NCBI GenBank assembly: GCA_030407085.1
Contig: CM059585.1
Location: 99,232,501-99,296,500, forward strand
Direction of reading: 5' to 3'
DNA: 64,000 nucleotides
Source: Trichopria drosophilae
Lineage: Eukaryota; Arthropoda; Insecta; Hymenoptera; Diapriidae
Below the pieces are notes generated by a model. That model made no database searches. It was not told the origin of the DNA and worked only from the letters and a program-made list of their open reading frames with translations. Shown piece by piece: positions 59,401 through 64,000 of this stretch (its first letter is position 1; every line of letters starts with the position of its first letter). Both the position numbers and the translations under genes were made by a program.

Positions 59401-62400
59401 AATAAGTTGTTAAACAACTTTTGTTAATGATTTATCATAATGAGGACGCTGTTTTCACCGACAATTACAAATTGTTTAAAAATGAATGAATTTATTATCT
59501 ACAATTTTACTGAAGGAATTTTTTTTTAAATTTTGTACCTAAGTGTAGTCATTTTTGTAAAATAAATGCAGATGTTTTCAAAAATCGTATCGCCACTCGT
59601 TAAAATCCATTAATTTATTAAACATTTCATTTCACAAATAAAAGTTGTTTAACAAACTATTTTTGTTCAGAATAGTAAATTCCTTCTCTCGTTAACAATA
59701 TTGTTAATAATGAAAATTAATTTCTTAGTATCCCGATATCTAACTATCTGAAACAAATATTCTTATTCTAAGATTTTTCTAAATATTTCGTTAAATTATC
59801 TTATAAAGATACATTTTTCTACTTAAAATTGTCACAATTTAAATTCATCATCGTCTAAAAGCTTAATTTCATTTAACAAATGTTCTAATTTTCTTAAATT
59901 AATTTAATCCTGAGGCTTAAAGTTTTACATAGAAAAACTGAATTCTGGAGGATATTTAGTCTGAAATTACTATTTCTTGTGGAAAATAAGCTATACATAT
60001 TCTATTTAAATTATTATAACAGTTATACACTTTCCTATTTTGAAGCAAAATTTTAAGCCTGAAAATTGGTTTTATTTTAAAAAACTAGCATAACTGGAGG
60101 ATATTGTTAAGTCTTATTTTTCTGTTCAGTGAATTTTGCTAAATGTTAAAAATAATTCTACAAAATACGATTATTAATAACATTTGGAACATTATTTTAC
60201 TCTCAATTAAATTATATTAATACATTTAATTATTCACCTATATAAGTTAATTCTTGCATGCCTTACTTTTGACATTTTTTAATATATAATTTTGTTAAAT
60301 ACCCGAGACACTTGCATAACTTACTTTATAGTATTCCCTTGAAGGCTCGAACTCTACGTTTAACGGATCGTGAAGAGATGCAACAGAATGCAATTGCATT
60401 GTTATCCAGCCGAATCAGATTGTCGTATTTTGGTTCCATTGCACATGGGATCTCGGAAATTCGAGACTGCCGAGGCTGAAATCGTAATTATCGTTTTCAA
60501 TATCGTATCTTAATTTTAATTGGGTTTAAATTCACATAGTTGCTTCTGATTTTTATAACAAAATAATTAATTAATAATAAAGTTAATTTGTTCAATTTTT
60601 TAATACTCTTTTTATATATATTTATTTTTTAATGACCTATAAATGCTATAATTAAAAAATCTAGATTGCTGTCATATTAATTTTCCATTTTCGTGAAAAG
60701 ATAAGATAATTTGAATTGAAAATAACTATTTTACATTCAAGCAATTTCATTACGTAGTTTAAGTATACAAGTATACATTTTTTAGCAATAATGAGTGTTA
60801 TAAAAAAATATCTAACATTGTCGATCATTTAAATTAATCTGAATTAGACATACGTTTCTCTGACTTTTATAGAGGTAAAACGTTACATTAAAATTAAATA
60901 TTAATCCATTACCGAATGAAAAATACTGAAAAATAATGTACATTTATTGGTGATTTCCAAGTATTTTTTGTTTTTGTGATTTTTTCAGCACGTTGTTTGC
61001 GAGGAAAGAATTCTCAATGAAAATATTTGAAATTCCTTTCCTCGAAAATTGGAGGAAATTGCAATCAATAAAAAACGATTCAAATTTCAAAGAACGTACC
61101 AACACTTTTTTCAACATTTTTCGTAAATATTTGAAATTTTTTAAATATTGAAATAAAAACTTTCCTTAATTATCGAACAAAATCTGGAAAATGTCAGTAC
61201 ATTCCTCAATGAATTGAAAGAACATTTTGTTCTTAGCATTTAAAAAAAAAGCTCATAGTTTTTAGTTACATCATACAAAAATTTGCCAAGAAATTTTCAA
61301 TTAAACGAAAACATTTTCAGGTCGTTAAAGTAAAGTAACCTATAAAAACAAAACATTTTCTAAAAATTCATATATTTTCTTCACTTTTCTTCACAGTTCG
61401 AGTCGAATCCCAATGTTCTGATAGTTGGAAAAAATTGATAAGAATAAATATTTCCTTATTTTTGGGCAATTTTGTTCAAACTTAGCGTCATATTGAAATG
61501 CTTGACGACTCAAACTCATTTTTTCTATCAGAATCTTGAAGAATGACCTCGAAAATTGTAGGATGTGTACCTTTCAATTTTTTTCAACATCGATTTTATG
61601 CGAAATACTTGATTGAAATTGAAGTGACAAAAATTTCCCGACGTTATTGGGTGAAATCTCATTTCCATCTTTTGTGCAGCATTTATACTTAATACTTACT
61701 ATTCTTACTATTGAAATATGATGAACGCAATATACGCGAAAAAAAATAGTTCCACTAACTACGTAAAAGTAATAAATATTGAATGCAACAAATTCCTAAA
61801 TCCGATAAACCAGTGCTTGTTACCCGCACGGAAAATAAATATATGCAACATATATGCTAAATAAATGCACATATATTTTCGTCTAAAGTTTATTAAATAC
61901 ACTCTTTTTAGCATCATCTTCAACTCAAAATGAGAAAATATATAAATTTGAAATGTCGTGGATAATTGAAATTGATTTGTCAAGTTTTATAAAAAATAAC
62001 CTTTATATTGATTCCGTTATATTAAACAAGTATTATTAATATACAATATGTCACATAATATGATTTTATTGCCATAATTGAAATATCTAACTTTTACAGT
62101 TCAAATAACGGGATAGGAATAACAAAATTAATATAATAATTGCATCTATCGATTTATGGATGTGATGATAAAAGCGGTGATAAATGAAACTACTGTTTTG
62201 GACATTTTGGTCACCATGTTCCTTCAGAACTTAAATTTGAGAAAGTCAGTTGCCACGTAATTTATCAACTTTTAACTAACTTTTTATTTTTTTAAATTGA
62301 GTTCTGTTAAAGACGGACAATGATTCTGGTTTCATTTATGAAATTCCTGATCTAAAAGTCAAGAACATAAGTGTTCAATACGTACTAATTATATCAATGG

Positions 62401-64000
62401 AAATTTTATTTTTGATAAAATTTGACAAATACTTATCTCGGTTATTTACGTCATTTCGAATGGATAAATTTTGGAGATTCGAGTTGCAATTGATGTTAAA
62501 CCAGTGAGTTTTTAATAAATTTTAGTATTTTGTATCATCTGTGAAAGTATCATTACAGATTCACGGAAAAACTACACGTTCGATACTATAATTAAACAGA
62601 AATATGATAAAGGTTTTTTTTACACATTCTAAATATTATCTCTTGAAATTTTAATATTTTTGTCTAACATTTTAAAAATAAAAATAAATCGTCAAATTTC
62701 AAAAAGACGTAGTATACCTACTAAGTTGTTAAAAGGCTTACATTAAATATTTACATAGAAACTGCCCGTAAAATAATTATTTTTTACACTCACCAAGTAA
62801 TTTTTTAAATAACCAATTTAGATCACTCGTTCATTTAAAAGGTTTAGTTGATTTTGAAGTGAAAACTATTTTACGAATTTGATCAAAAATCGATTGCAAG
62901 TGAACGACGAATGTCGAGAAAAATACTGAGCGGATGCGGCAGTGGCAAAATCTTCCCAGCTATCCGATTATATTTGTCTGAACTTGATATACGCGTATTC
63001 ACCATAGGATAATAAACAAAAACACGTGGAATATATGCCGTAAATACCTATCGCACCCACGCAAGCAAAATCGGGAAATCGTACACCTACGCATACGTGT
63101 CTCACTGATCCGATTCGAATTTTGGAGTTTAAGTGTACCAACCACAAATAAAAATCTCAACGAGAATTCCCAACTTGGGAAAAAGTCGCGAAAATATTTA
63201 TATGAGATTCCATCACAGGTTTATATGGTCTGAAACTCTATCAATGAAAGGGAAAAACAAATAAATTATGATGGTAAAACTTTTTTAAGAAAGTTATTTT
63301 ACATTAAAATAATTAATTTGATTGAATTAGTGCTACCTGTGGTAGAAATTTAATCAAGTTTTTACACATATCGTAACTACCCCATAATTAAACTAAATTA
63401 GAGGTAACAATTAGATTCACTTTTGATAATAGATTCTTAATAAAAAATTATCGAAAATAAGGATGGTAAAATTGTTTTTCAGTTTCAATCTAGTGTTTTC
63501 TAATTATGATTAATCATTATTTTGACAGGTTACTTATTTTCGAAAAATATTAAAAATGAGTACGTCTACTTCTCAAGATTTGAAATATCTGTTCTCTAAA
63601 TCTGAATTAATGAAAAACTGCTACCGAAAGAGTGCAAAATCTGTCACAAATTAAATTAGTAATGATTTTGACCACGAAAGAGCAAACCACTACCAACTTA
63701 TTAGTCAATTTTAACTGCTTTGATGTATAATAAGCCATTAAAAACAATTACCAATTTGAAAAGCCTTTCGTGTCCCTTGAAAAGTTGCGGACAACTTTTA
63801 ATTTTGGTTGTTTTTCTTTTTTATGTTAGAAATGGTAACTTAATGTAAGAAATCTTAGAAAGTATCCTAAAACTTGCATAGCAACAAAAACGAAATTAGC
63901 CAACCAAAATAAAAAAAGTCATTAAAATTAAATGCTGTCCCAGAGTAGTGTAAGATATTCTAATAGTGGCGGAGGGTCGAAAAACCGGCATATTAAAAAC
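56496..64000. other. AT-rich region, no gene supported apart from the candidate exon at 60325-60475
   Basis: A fragment with CACTCTTTCATTAAAGTG at 56540-56600 resembles the TACTCTCTA family. Remaining ORFs (57145-57390 -, 57360-57617 +, 57861-58046 +, 58868-59056 +, 61759-61983 -) are AT-driven without motifs. Around 62920-63130 the sequence is noticeably GC-richer and contains no ORF or recognisable repeat; its nature is unknown. Confidence 0.5.
60325..60475 (-). CDS. Candidate 5' exon (leader plus first 25 codons), minus strand
   Basis: On the minus strand, GATTTCAG precedes 60475 and GTAAGT follows 60325, both strong splice sites. The only frame open to the donor starts at ATG 60399-60397 and gives 25 residues beginning MQLHSVASLHDPLNV and ending EYYK, phase 0. 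The exon is clearly GC-richer than its surroundings. It could begin the membrane protein gene at 41951-56057, but that model's first exon needs two carried-over bases, so at least one more exon would have to lie between. Another frame has an ATG further upstream with a 39-codon ORF, so the start is uncertain. It could also belong to another gene. Confidence 0.35.

Overview
The window is AT-rich eukaryotic DNA with GT-AG introns, TATA/initiator promoters and AATAAA signals. It is almost certainly from an insect. The best-preserved host gene is a yellow/major-royal-jelly-protein-like gene whose order of conserved blocks resembles hymenopteran MRJPs, so a wasp or other hymenopteran is the likeliest source (inference, not proof). 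There are no bacterial-style operons, no CRISPR array and no rRNA.

Layout. (1) 1-10420 is a nested retrotransposon block. A decayed RNase H-bearing non-LTR element (endonuclease, RT, RNase H, Cys-rich tail) is split inside its RNase H domain by a complete 6.6-kb BEL/Pao LTR retrotransposon. That element has 456-bp LTRs with no difference seen, a GCTAT target-site duplication, a tRNA-Arg-like primer binding site and a 1664-residue uninterrupted polyprotein. The polyprotein appears to lack the first half of its RNase H domain. (2) 10432-12795 is a second, different, 5'-truncated non-LTR element (RT + RNase H) with frameshifts. (3) 12796-20130 is AT-rich DNA with short inverted-repeat elements. 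(4) 20136-26962 holds the yellow/MRJP-like secreted protein gene on +, with five coding exons encoding 429 residues and a non-coding first exon. (5) 26963-32640 is dense in non-coding repeats: a GT/AC microsatellite pair, a 173-bp hairpin, a CCAGTA-rich array, a wide inverted repeat and a dispersed satellite-like family. (6) 32642-37573 holds a serpin gene on +, with eight coding exons encoding 396 residues, an inhibitory-type hinge and a predicted P1 lysine. (7) 41943-56057, perhaps extending to 60475, holds exons on the minus strand of a membrane protein that I do not recognise. They were assembled by hand from splice sites, reading phase and two hydrophobic segments. Its large introns hold MITE-like elements, a ~150-bp tandem repeat and an RT fragment. 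(8) The remainder to 64000 shows no gene I can support.

The three host genes are not obviously one pathway. Two encode secreted proteins and one a membrane protein. The most informative points for follow-up are the apparently recent but internally deleted BEL element, the unrecognised minus-strand gene, the serpin intron placed in the reactive loop, and several repeat families that occur more than once in the window.
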